This document shows, one piece after another, positions 54,827 through 61,770 of a stretch of 64,000 bases of DNA. Location: positions 1 to 64,000 of the forward strand of contig JANSWP010000031.1 of NCBI GenBank assembly GCA_024743405.1, written 5' to 3'. This DNA comes from Bacteroidota bacterium. GTDB lineage: Bacteria > Bacteroidota > Bacteroidia > Chitinophagales > Saprospiraceae. Position 1 is the stretch's first letter. Each line of letters opens with the position of its first letter. The notes below the pieces were generated by a model that saw only the letters and a list, made by a program, of their open reading frames with translations, was not told the DNA's origin and did no database searches. The translations under genes and the position numbers were made by a program.

Positions 54827-55591
54827 ATGAATTTCTTTGATCTTCCCGAACAATTTCAATTATCTACTATTGAATGGGCATTTGCCCTATTAGCTGCTTT
54901 TATTGTCGGTTTGTCTAAATCAGGTATCAAAGGAATTGCCGTTGTTATTGTGACCCTCTTAGCTTATGTTTTTGGCGGTAAAGCGTCTACTGGAATATTG
55001 CTTCCTCTTCTTACAGTTGGCGATATTTTCGCGATTTGGTATTATAATAAACATGCCCAATGGAATTACTTATGGAAATTATTGCCTTGGATGGCCGTTG
55101 GTGTACTAATTGGCGTCTATGTAGGAGATGAATTACCCGAGCAACTTTTTCAATACGGAATGGCAGCTATCATTCTATTGACGGTTGCGATGATGTTTTG
55201 GTGGGACAGACAAAAGAATCTTGTCATTCCTGACAACCCACTTATCCAGAGTGTCACTGGGTTGATGGCAGGGTTTACGACAATGGTTGGCAATTTAGCT
55301 GGTGCGTTTACCAATATTTATTTCCTTGCCATGCGACTACCCAAGGAGCAATTTATTGGCACGGCAGCCTGGTTATTTTTCTTTATCAATTTGTTTAAGC
55401 TACCATTCCATATCTATGTTTGGAAAACGGTTTCCATGGATACGATCTTGCTTAACCTTCGTTTAGTACCAGGTATTATTTTGGGATTATGGGTAGGTGT
55501 TTATCTCGTAAAAATCATCAAAGAAGCACATTATCGGAAGCTGATTTTAATATTGACAGCAGTTGGCGCAGCGGCTATGTTCTTTAAGTAA
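54827..55591 (+). CDS. TauE/SafE family sulfite/anion exporter-like permease
   Basis: A 254-residue membrane protein with about eight helices arranged in two similar halves. The first half has FALLAAFIVGLSKSGIKGIA and LLPLLTVGDIFAIWYYNKHA; the second has VTGLMAGFTTMVGNLAGAFT and GTAAWLFFFINLFKLPFHIY. GLSKSG and GNLAG at equivalent positions are family marks. Members export sulfite, sulfoacetate or related anions. No sulfur-metabolism gene adjoins it, although a sulfatase lies 19 kb away; the substrate is open. Confidence 0.9.
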   Translation: MNFFDLPEQFQLSTIEWAFALLAAFIVGLSKSGIKGIAVVIVTLLAYVFGGKASTGILLPLLTVGDIFAIWYYNKHAQWNYLWKLLPWMAVGVLIGVYVGDELPEQLFQYGMAAIILLTVAMMFWWDRQKNLVIPDNPLIQSVTGLMAGFTTMVGNLAGAFTNIYFLAMRLPKEQFIGTAAWLFFFINLFKLPFHIYVWKTVSMDTILLNLRLVPGIILGLWVGVYLVKIIKEAHYRKLILILTAVGAAAMFFK

Positions 55592-55600
55592 AACACTTAG

Positions 55601-55654
55601 AAGCTGTTTTAAAACAGCTTGTTTGGTTGGGCACTTACAAAGCACCCAACCAAA
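55601..55654. terminator. Bidirectional terminator with two stems
   Basis: A perfect 20-bp palindrome (AAGCTGTTTTAAAACAGCTT, 55601-55620) is followed by TTTGGTTGGG...CCCAACCAAA (55622-55631 with 55645-55654). It lies between the convergent TauE and NTF2-like genes. Part of the first palindrome recurs at 135-150. Confidence 0.85.
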
Positions 55655-55658
55655 TATC

Positions 55659-56159
55659 TTAACCCTCTTTCGCGGGACTCATTTTATTGAAAATGTAACG
55701 AGCGATTTTCCAAACTCCATTTTCTTTTTTCAATACAAATAATTCTCGATTTTCTTCTGGAACTGTTACCCCAGCGGCTAGAACATCAGTAGTTCCCCTG
55801 GAGATTGTTCTAGCAAAAGCTAAATCACCATGAATTTCAATTTCATCAATTGAAAAGACAATACTTAGTTTGATTTGGCTAAACACATATTTATAAGCTC
55901 CTTCGACTGCTATTTTTCCAATACTCGTTGGAGCTTCAGAAGGCATAAAAACACCGTCCTCAGCATATAATTCCAAAACAGCTTTTGTGTCGGAAGCATT
56001 GAGTGCAGATTCGTAAGCACTCAGTAACGTTTCGATAGCTTGCTTTTCTTGCGAATTCATATTTATTCCATTTTTAATTGTTGCAGAATTTGATGTTGGC
56101 TGTGCGCATCCTACCCCTAAAAGGAGAAAGAAAAAAGTGCTAAAAAAAATAGATTTCAT
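55659..56159 (-). CDS. NTF2-like (DUF4440/SnoaL-type) lipoprotein
   Basis: About 166 residues from the ATG at 56159, which begins the lipoprotein signal MKSIFFSTFFFLLLGVGC (Cys18); the frame continues upstream into a mobile element and is not needed. The domain at about 40-160 is an NTF2 fold: QEKQAIETLLSAYESALNAS, AVLELYAEDGVFMPSEAPTS, FAFARTISRGTTDVLAAGVT-like strands and NGVWKIARYIFNK. Such proteins bind small hydrophobic ligands or catalyse isomerisations. No substrate is indicated. It is convergent with TauE. Confidence 0.85.
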   Translation of the reverse strand: MKSIFFSTFFFLLLGVGCAQPTSNSATIKNGINMNSQEKQAIETLLSAYESALNASDTKAVLELYAEDGVFMPSEAPTSIGKIAVEGAYKYVFSQIKLSIVFSIDEIEIHGDLAFARTISRGTTDVLAAGVTVPEENRELFVLKKENGVWKIARYIFNKMSPAKEG

Positions 56160-56177
56160 TTCTTGATTTTTGATTAA

Positions 56178-56247
56178 GTAACGGCGAAAGAATAAGTTGG
56201 ACATTTGGACAAAATTATTTTGGTTCAAGTTATTCTTTTGGCGTTAC
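56178..56247. repeat. 70-bp mini-element with inverted ends
   Basis: Ends GTAACGGCGAAAGAATAAGTT and the complement of AAGTTATTCTTTTGGCGTTAC match at 19 of 22 positions when one flanking base is included. TAA on both sides is a possible 3-bp target duplication. The end motif AACGGYGAAAGAATAAGTT also occurs at 18928-18947, and a relative forms the ends of 7426-7622. It lies 18 bp upstream of the NTF2-like start codon. Confidence 0.7.
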
Positions 56248-56337
56248 TAAATAATAGCACAAAGATGCAGGCAAATGTAGGTCTACACCAATAAGGTAGG
56301 TTAAGAAAGAAACTTAATATAGGTTAAGATTGGCTCG

Positions 56338-56928
56338 TTACTTAGTCCTTAAATTCTTGCGGACTTTACTCAAAAATTCGGGAGTAACACCAATAAAGGC
56401 AGCTATTTGTACTTGCGAGAGTCGATTAAAAAGGTTTGGATAATTATCTAAAAAGGAAAGGTATCGCTCTTCCGCAGTTGAACTAATATTTTGGATAACG
56501 CGATCTTGCATTTTGATAAAAGCATTCTCAGTTAACACTCTAAAATAGCGATCAAACTGGGGGTAGTTTTCATACAAAAAGAGGAGATCAGTTTTCTTGA
56601 TTTGAAGGACTTCAGTCGCTTCTAGAGCATCAATATTTAGGCGGCTCGGCAGCTCAGAATGGAAGCTTCCAATATCTGAAATCCACCAATCTTCTGTTGC
56701 AAATTGCAAGATATTTTCGGTACCCTTCTCATCTACGAAATACATTCTTAGACATCCCTTTTGAATAAAATTATAATGTCTACAAATATCTCCTTCCTGC
56801 AATAAATATTGCCGTCTCCTTAATTTTTTGATCTTGACTCTTGCCGTCAATTCATCAATTTCGGACTCTCCCAAGTGGATTTTTTGGCGAAAATGACGAA
56901 CCAAGTTATCTATATTAACATCTTGCAT
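56338..56928 (-). CDS. Crp/Fnr-family transcriptional regulator
   Basis: A 196-residue regulator. The cyclic-nucleotide-binding-like beta-roll covers about 25-115 (RRQYLLQEGDICRHYNFIQK, GCLRMYFVDEKGTENILQFA). The C-terminal helix-turn-helix is at about 165-196 (LSQVQIAAFIGVTPEFLSKV then RKNLRTK). The RxS-type cAMP contact is not evident, and no cysteines suggest an Fe-S sensor, so the ligand is unknown. It is the last gene of a five-gene operon, four bases after the methyltransferase, and is a natural candidate to regulate the TRAP transporter genes. Confidence 0.9.
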   Translation of the reverse strand: MQDVNIDNLVRHFRQKIHLGESEIDELTARVKIKKLRRRQYLLQEGDICRHYNFIQKGCLRMYFVDEKGTENILQFATEDWWISDIGSFHSELPSRLNIDALEATEVLQIKKTDLLFLYENYPQFDRYFRVLTENAFIKMQDRVIQNISSTAEERYLSFLDNYPNLFNRLSQVQIAAFIGVTPEFLSKVRKNLRTK

Positions 56929-56932
56929 AATA

Positions 56933-57529
56933 CTACTTCTTTAAAACAACAGTTGCCATGGTTCGAATGTCCGAAACATTCACCGTTTTGAAGGGGTCTA
57001 AAAACGTTAGCTCGTGTTTTTTCATTAAATCATGTAGGATATTTCTGTCCAATAAATATCTAGTTGATCCATCAGGTAATACATAAATGTCATCATATAA
57101 ATGTTTGGCAATATGCTCTATGGTATGTTTGGTTGTCATTCGAAACCAAAAAATACCACTAGGTTTTAACACTCGAATCATTTCTTCAAATAATGCTATA
57201 AAATGGGCTCGGCTTTCACAAAAATGTAAAACAGCGCTACAAATAATGAAGTCAAAATGATTATTTGGAAAAGGAATTTCATTTAAATCTGCAACAGAAA
57301 AGCGTTCTTTCGGATAACTTGCTTTCCATTCGGATAAATGGCTTTTTAGATTCATAATTGCCTCTTCACTTCTATCCACTCCATAAATTTCAAAGTCATT
57401 TTTGATGAAATATTCACTATTTCGACCCCACCCACAACCAGCATCCAATAGGCGCATTTTTGGATGAATGCGACCTCGCATGATTTGGTCAAGTAAATAA
57501 ACATCTGTTTTCCCGATTTCTGAAAGCAT
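56933..57529 (-). CDS. Class I SAM-dependent methyltransferase
   Basis: About 198 residues from the ATG at 57529 (MLSEIGKTDVYLLDQIMRGR); the open frame extends further but inside the upstream dctP gene. SAM-binding motif I is LLDAGCGWGRNSEYF, the acidic motif II end is EIYGVDRS, motif III is SVADLNEIPF, and post-III reads HFDFIICSAVLHF. These are UbiE/Methyltransf_11-type features, and the acceptor is unknown. It begins two bases after the dctP stop, so it is translated from the TRAP operon. Methyltransferases are unusual partners for TRAP transporters; it may modify the imported acid. Confidence 0.87.
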   Translation of the reverse strand: MLSEIGKTDVYLLDQIMRGRIHPKMRLLDAGCGWGRNSEYFIKNDFEIYGVDRSEEAIMNLKSHLSEWKASYPKERFSVADLNEIPFPNNHFDFIICSAVLHFCESRAHFIALFEEMIRVLKPSGIFWFRMTTKHTIEHIAKHLYDDIYVLPDGSTRYLLDRNILHDLMKKHELTFLDPFKTVNVSDIRTMATVVLKK

Positions 57530-57530
57530 A

Positions 57531-58526
57531 TTATTTTTCTGTTTTTGAGATCCGTGCATAAAGCCCTTTCTTCCAACTATTCCCAAACTCCAATGGCAAC
57601 TTTTCAACTGCTAGTTTTCGAAAAGCACTTTGATCTACTTCAATAAACTCCATACCTGCTTCCGTTAGTTTCTGACGATAATCTGCTTCATACTGTACAA
57701 CTAAATCGTTATGATACTCAGTCGCTTCATTCAATGCAGCCTTGATATGTTCTTGATTTTCATTAGAAAAATTTTCAAAAAACCGCTCCCCGACCGAAAA
57801 AATATAAAAGCTCACCAAATGCTGGGTTTCCATCACATATTTCTGAACCTCTTGAAGGTTGCTTGTATAAATAACCTCTAAGGGATTTTCCTGCCCCTCC
57901 ACAACACCTAATTTCAGCGCCATAAACATATCCGAATATGGAATCGGAGTTGTATTCGCACCAAAAACCTTCCAAGATTTGATATAAGTTGGCAATTCTG
58001 GAACACGTAATTTCATACCTGCTAGATCTGCGGGGGTCATTACTTTTTTATCAGTTGTTGTTAGGTAACGTGGTCCTCTATACCAATAAGAAAGCATGGA
58101 AATTCCGCGACGAGATTGCATCACTGATTGTATTTCTTGACCAATTTCTCCAGCCATTACTTTATCTAAATGCCCATAATCTCGAAACACAAAAGGGGCC
58201 TCTACAACCGCATATCCTGGGGCATACCACCCAATAATGGAGGCACCAGTCAATACTGCATCCATACTACCTAGACTCAGCCCTTCTGTCAACACACGCT
58301 CATTACCCAACTGACCACCAGGATATAGTTTGACTCTGATTTTTCCATTTGTTTTTTGATAGACTAAATCCGCAAATTTCTTAGCTCCATCATGAACTAA
58401 ACCACCTGGAGACATAACATATGCAAGCCGAAATTCTTGAGTGTTTTCAGCCTTTTTCTGGCAAGATTGAAACAAGAAAATTAAGCTTAAAATACAATAG
58501 ACACTAGAATAAGAGATTTTTGTCAT
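57531..58526 (-). CDS. dctP: TRAP transporter substrate-binding protein (DctP family)
   Basis: The periplasmic receptor that delivers an organic acid to the DctQM permease. 331 residues with a lipoprotein-type signal (IFLFQSCQKK, Cys22), so it is probably membrane-tethered. Family marks are the GAKKFADLVYQKTNGKIRVK opening, YPGGQLGNERVLTEGLSLGS, PADLAGMKLRVPELP with the arginine that normally clamps the ligand carboxylate, and DMFMALKLGVVEGQENPLEV. The ligand cannot be named from sequence alone. It lies four bases downstream of dctM. Confidence 0.93.
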   Translation of the reverse strand: MTKISYSSVYCILSLIFLFQSCQKKAENTQEFRLAYVMSPGGLVHDGAKKFADLVYQKTNGKIRVKLYPGGQLGNERVLTEGLSLGSMDAVLTGASIIGWYAPGYAVVEAPFVFRDYGHLDKVMAGEIGQEIQSVMQSRRGISMLSYWYRGPRYLTTTDKKVMTPADLAGMKLRVPELPTYIKSWKVFGANTTPIPYSDMFMALKLGVVEGQENPLEVIYTSNLQEVQKYVMETQHLVSFYIFSVGERFFENFSNENQEHIKAALNEATEYHNDLVVQYEADYRQKLTEAGMEFIEVDQSAFRKLAVEKLPLEFGNSWKKGLYARISKTEK

Positions 58527-58530
58527 AATA

Positions 58531-59814
58531 TTACTTTAACCCTTCGCCTAAAGCATCTACCAACCAAAGTGACACACTTGGAACAAATGCTACCAATAAA
58601 AGCACAAAAAATAAGGCGATATAAAAAGGCCATATATTTTTCAAAATATCCTTTACTGGAACATTGCCTGCCCCCGAAATCACAAATAATAAAATGCCTA
58701 CTGGCGGAGTCAATAAACCAATCATTATAGCCAATTGAAATACTACTCCAAAATGGATAATATCAATATTGTAATTATTTAAAATCGGAATTAATAAAGG
58801 CGTCAAAATAATCATAATACTACCTCCTTCCATGACCATTCCAAGGACTAAAATAATGGCAATTAAGACTAGCATTAATAAATTAGGCTGTCCTTCGAAA
58901 GCTGCAAAAGTTTCAGAAAAAAAGACCGGGTCAACTTCTCTCGAAATCAAAAACCCGAACGCCGAAGCACACGCAATAATCATCATAATAACAGATGTTT
59001 GTCGCGCAGCTCGAACGAAAAGTTGAGATAAGTCTTTGAACTTAATGTCTTTATGAATAAAAATACCTACAAAAAGTCCATAAGCAACAGCCAAAACACC
59101 CGCCTCCGTGGGGGTGACAATACCCGTAATAATCCCTCCCAAAATAATGACTGGCATCAATAATGACCACGCTGCCTCTTTAAAGCTTGCCCATAATTCA
59201 GTACGGCTCCATTTCTCACCCTTTGGAAAGTTTCTTTTCTGAGCCAACCATGCACAAATTACAATCATAAAAACACCAATAATCAACCCTGGAATCGCCC
59301 CCGCAATGAATAATTTCCCCACCGAAGCATTAGACAGAGATGCAAAAATGATAAAACCTACACTTGGAGGAATGACTGGACCTATTGTCGCAGCAGCAGC
59401 ATTCACTGCCCCTGCAAAACCTTTTGGATATCCTTCTTTTTCCATTGCTGGAATCATTGTTGAGCCCACCGCTGCACCACTAGCAATAGCAGCACCCGAA
59501 ACCATCGCCATGATTACATTGGTCAGAATAACTACATATGATAAACCACCTCGGACACTTCCCATCAGTGCCAAGGAGAACCGAACCAATCGTTTTGTAA
59601 TACCACCTGCATTCATTAATTCCCCAGCCAAAAGAAAAAAGGGAACGGCTAATAATATCAAAGAATCTGCCCCTGCCGAAATCTGTTGAAGTATAATAAG
59701 AGGCGACATTTCGGTTTCAATAAGCACATACAATAAAGAGCTAATCCCAATAGCATAGGCAATTCGAAAACCCAAAACCAATAAAAAGAGCATTAATCCG
59801 ATTAACAAAATCAT
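58531..59814 (-). CDS. dctM: TRAP transporter large permease (DctM)
   Basis: Twelve-helix membrane subunit of 427 residues that carries out sodium-coupled uptake. Characteristic segments are ILLAVPFFLLAGELMNAGGI, SGAAIASGAAVGSTMIPAME, GFAGAVNAAAATIGPVIPPS, GGIITGIVTPTEAGVLAVAY, GMVMEGGSIMIILTPLLIPI and HFGVVFQLAIMIGLLTPPVG. Its start overlaps the end of dctQ by four bases (ATGA), the usual dctQM arrangement. Confidence 0.96.
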   Translation of the reverse strand: MILLIGLMLFLLVLGFRIAYAIGISSLLYVLIETEMSPLIILQQISAGADSLILLAVPFFLLAGELMNAGGITKRLVRFSLALMGSVRGGLSYVVILTNVIMAMVSGAAIASGAAVGSTMIPAMEKEGYPKGFAGAVNAAAATIGPVIPPSVGFIIFASLSNASVGKLFIAGAIPGLIIGVFMIVICAWLAQKRNFPKGEKWSRTELWASFKEAAWSLLMPVIILGGIITGIVTPTEAGVLAVAYGLFVGIFIHKDIKFKDLSQLFVRAARQTSVIMMIIACASAFGFLISREVDPVFFSETFAAFEGQPNLLMLVLIAIILVLGMVMEGGSIMIILTPLLIPILNNYNIDIIHFGVVFQLAIMIGLLTPPVGILLFVISGAGNVPVKDILKNIWPFYIALFFVLLLVAFVPSVSLWLVDALGEGLK

Positions 59815-60290
59815 AGCCTTCTCTCATTTTGAGTGTTTCGAATATCCGATTGAAATTGTTTTATTGCATAAATAAAGGCGATTAAAGAAGTCGTCGGTAA
59901 AGCCGCATAAAAAAGCCAATTTAAAGGCAATGACAATGCAGGTGAATACGATCCACTTAATTGAAAAACCCAAATAAATCCACCAATGGTGATGAATAAT
60001 AAAAAGGATAGTAGGAGTACATCATCAAGGCGTTTGACTATTTTTCTGAATCGGAATGGTAATTTATTAGCAAAAAAATCAACTCGAATATGTGCCTTAT
60101 CTCTGATAGCAATAGCAGCACCCAAGAAGGTTAACCAAACAAAAAGGTATCGTACAATTTCATCACTCCAATACAAAGAGCTATTTAATACATACCTAAA
60201 GACAATGGCAATCAGCATCAAACTGACAATTACACCAAATAAAATAGCAACAACTCGATCTATGTAAGAAGTTGGTTTATTTAAATTCAT
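59811..60290 (-). CDS. dctQ: TRAP transporter small permease (DctQ)
   Basis: A four-helix membrane subunit of 159 residues with helices at about 13-33, 48-66, 89-110 and 128-148. The family motif LYWSDEIVRYLFVWLTFLGA and the following AIAIRDKAHIRVDFF are clear. It forms the permease with DctM and is the first gene of the operon dctQ-dctM-dctP-methyltransferase-Crp. The 226-bp gap upstream, shared with the divergent SIR2-like gene, must hold the operon promoter; I cannot place it. Confidence 0.95.
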   Translation of the reverse strand: MNLNKPTSYIDRVVAILFGVIVSLMLIAIVFRYVLNSSLYWSDEIVRYLFVWLTFLGAAIAIRDKAHIRVDFFANKLPFRFRKIVKRLDDVLLLSFLLFITIGGFIWVFQLSGSYSPALSLPLNWLFYAALPTTSLIAFIYAIKQFQSDIRNTQNERRL

Positions 60291-60516
60291 CTTTTTGATT
60301 TTGAACCAAAAATAGGTAAAAGATCAATGCTCAGTTCCCTCAATAAAAAATATCGTTTTTTGGAAACTCAACATCTTTTCTCTAAATTTCGGTTCACTTC
60401 CTTTTTTATGTAGCTATTACTTCTCAATTTTATTAATGCCGAGAGTTAGCAATATTTAATAGCCAGTTGAATATTCAAAAAATGAAAACAACTTAATCAA
60501 CTCCAATAGAGATTTT

Positions 60517-61695
60517 ATGGGAGACTCAAATATTAATTGGGATTATATAGTCAGCCGGATAGAAGAGAATCTATGTGTATTAGTCTTAGGCCCAGAAGTC
60601 TTTACTGATAAAGAAGGTAATAGTCTTCAAAAAAAACTCATTGAGCATCTAAAAATCACCTTAGATCCTCAGTTAAATGATTATGTTTCTGGTAATACTA
60701 GAATCAAAAAATATTATGATGAAGATCATTTCTTCTTATTCGAAAAGCCTGCTGATCGAACAATGATCTGTTATGAAATAAAGTCTTTTTACGAACAGTA
60801 TGAAAAAGAAGTACCACATGATATTTTAACCAAAATTGCCAAAATTCCCTTTCATGCTATTCTCACAGTTTCTCCAAATTTACTTCTAAAAAACACTTTT
60901 GAAAATCTGAATTTTAGATACCAGTTTGGCTATCATAAAAGAAAATCTGAGCCCCAAGATTTTGAGGCTCCTGAAAAAAACAATCCACTTATTTTTAATA
61001 TTTTCGGCTCTACCTCCGATCATGAATCTATGGTTTTAACCCATAAAGACATGTTTGGATATTTGGAGTCTGTTTTTGGAAGAAATACCTTGCCCGAAAA
61101 GTTAAAATCTGTTTTAGTCAAAGCTGAAAATTTGATATTTCTTGGAATGCCATTCGACAAATGGTATATACAATTATTGCTTAGATTATTGGATATACAA
61201 AGAGAATATGATGACCTAATTCGATTTGCTGCGAATGAATCTTTACCAGAGGATGTTCGAACTTTTTATGTCGAACAATTCAAAATGGACTTTGTCAATA
61301 AAGATTTTTCAGACTTTATCGGAAATATTTATGAAAAGTGTGAATCTAAAGGGATTTTGAGAAAAGAATCTATCGCAATGACTTTAGAGTCTTCAAGTGC
61401 ACCCAATACACTCCTTGAAAAAGTGCCTGATTCTAGAGTAGAAGATTCTATGTTTGAACAAATTTTAGACTTAATTTCAGAAGGCAATCTCGATCAATTA
61501 TTTGAAGCATTAACCGACTATTTCGAAACTAAAGCGGAGGAGTTTCGAATGGAACTGTCCATTATGAAAGGTAAATACAAGCGTTTTATGCGGTGGCGCC
61601 GCTCTGGAGCGCTCTCATTTGAAGAATTTGATAGAGAAATCACCAAACTAACGGATGGAATTTTGGAATTAGTAAAAAATACACGAAAAGTATAA
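60517..61695 (+). CDS. SIR2-like protein with EAD11-like C-terminal domain
   Basis: 392 residues, predicted effector of a STAND-linked conflict system. Residues about 15-230 follow the SIR2-like order: a glycine loop VLVLGPEVF (20-29), an ILTVSPNLLL segment where active enzymes have a TTNxD-type motif, IFNIFGSTSDHESMVLTHKD where Phe163-Gly164 replaces the usual His-Gly, and NLIFLGMPF. Residues about 315-390 (LISEGNLDQLFEALTDYFET, MKGKYKRFMRWRRSGALSFE then EFDREITKLTDGIL) match my recollection of EAD11, an effector-associated adaptor domain. The next gene, 45-75 bp downstream, is a STAND NTPase. If active, SIR2 effectors deplete NAD; the altered motifs leave that open. A structural or ligand-binding role is the alternative. 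Confidence 0.75.
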   Translation: MGDSNINWDYIVSRIEENLCVLVLGPEVFTDKEGNSLQKKLIEHLKITLDPQLNDYVSGNTRIKKYYDEDHFFLFEKPADRTMICYEIKSFYEQYEKEVPHDILTKIAKIPFHAILTVSPNLLLKNTFENLNFRYQFGYHKRKSEPQDFEAPEKNNPLIFNIFGSTSDHESMVLTHKDMFGYLESVFGRNTLPEKLKSVLVKAENLIFLGMPFDKWYIQLLLRLLDIQREYDDLIRFAANESLPEDVRTFYVEQFKMDFVNKDFSDFIGNIYEKCESKGILRKESIAMTLESSSAPNTLLEKVPDSRVEDSMFEQILDLISEGNLDQLFEALTDYFETKAEEFRMELSIMKGKYKRFMRWRRSGALSFEEFDREITKLTDGILELVKNTRKV

Positions 61696-61770
61696 AAACA
61701 CATTCTTTAAAAATTCAAGGAATAAAGAATCATTAAACTTTTGAACACTAAATCTGAATTAGTCAATTTA

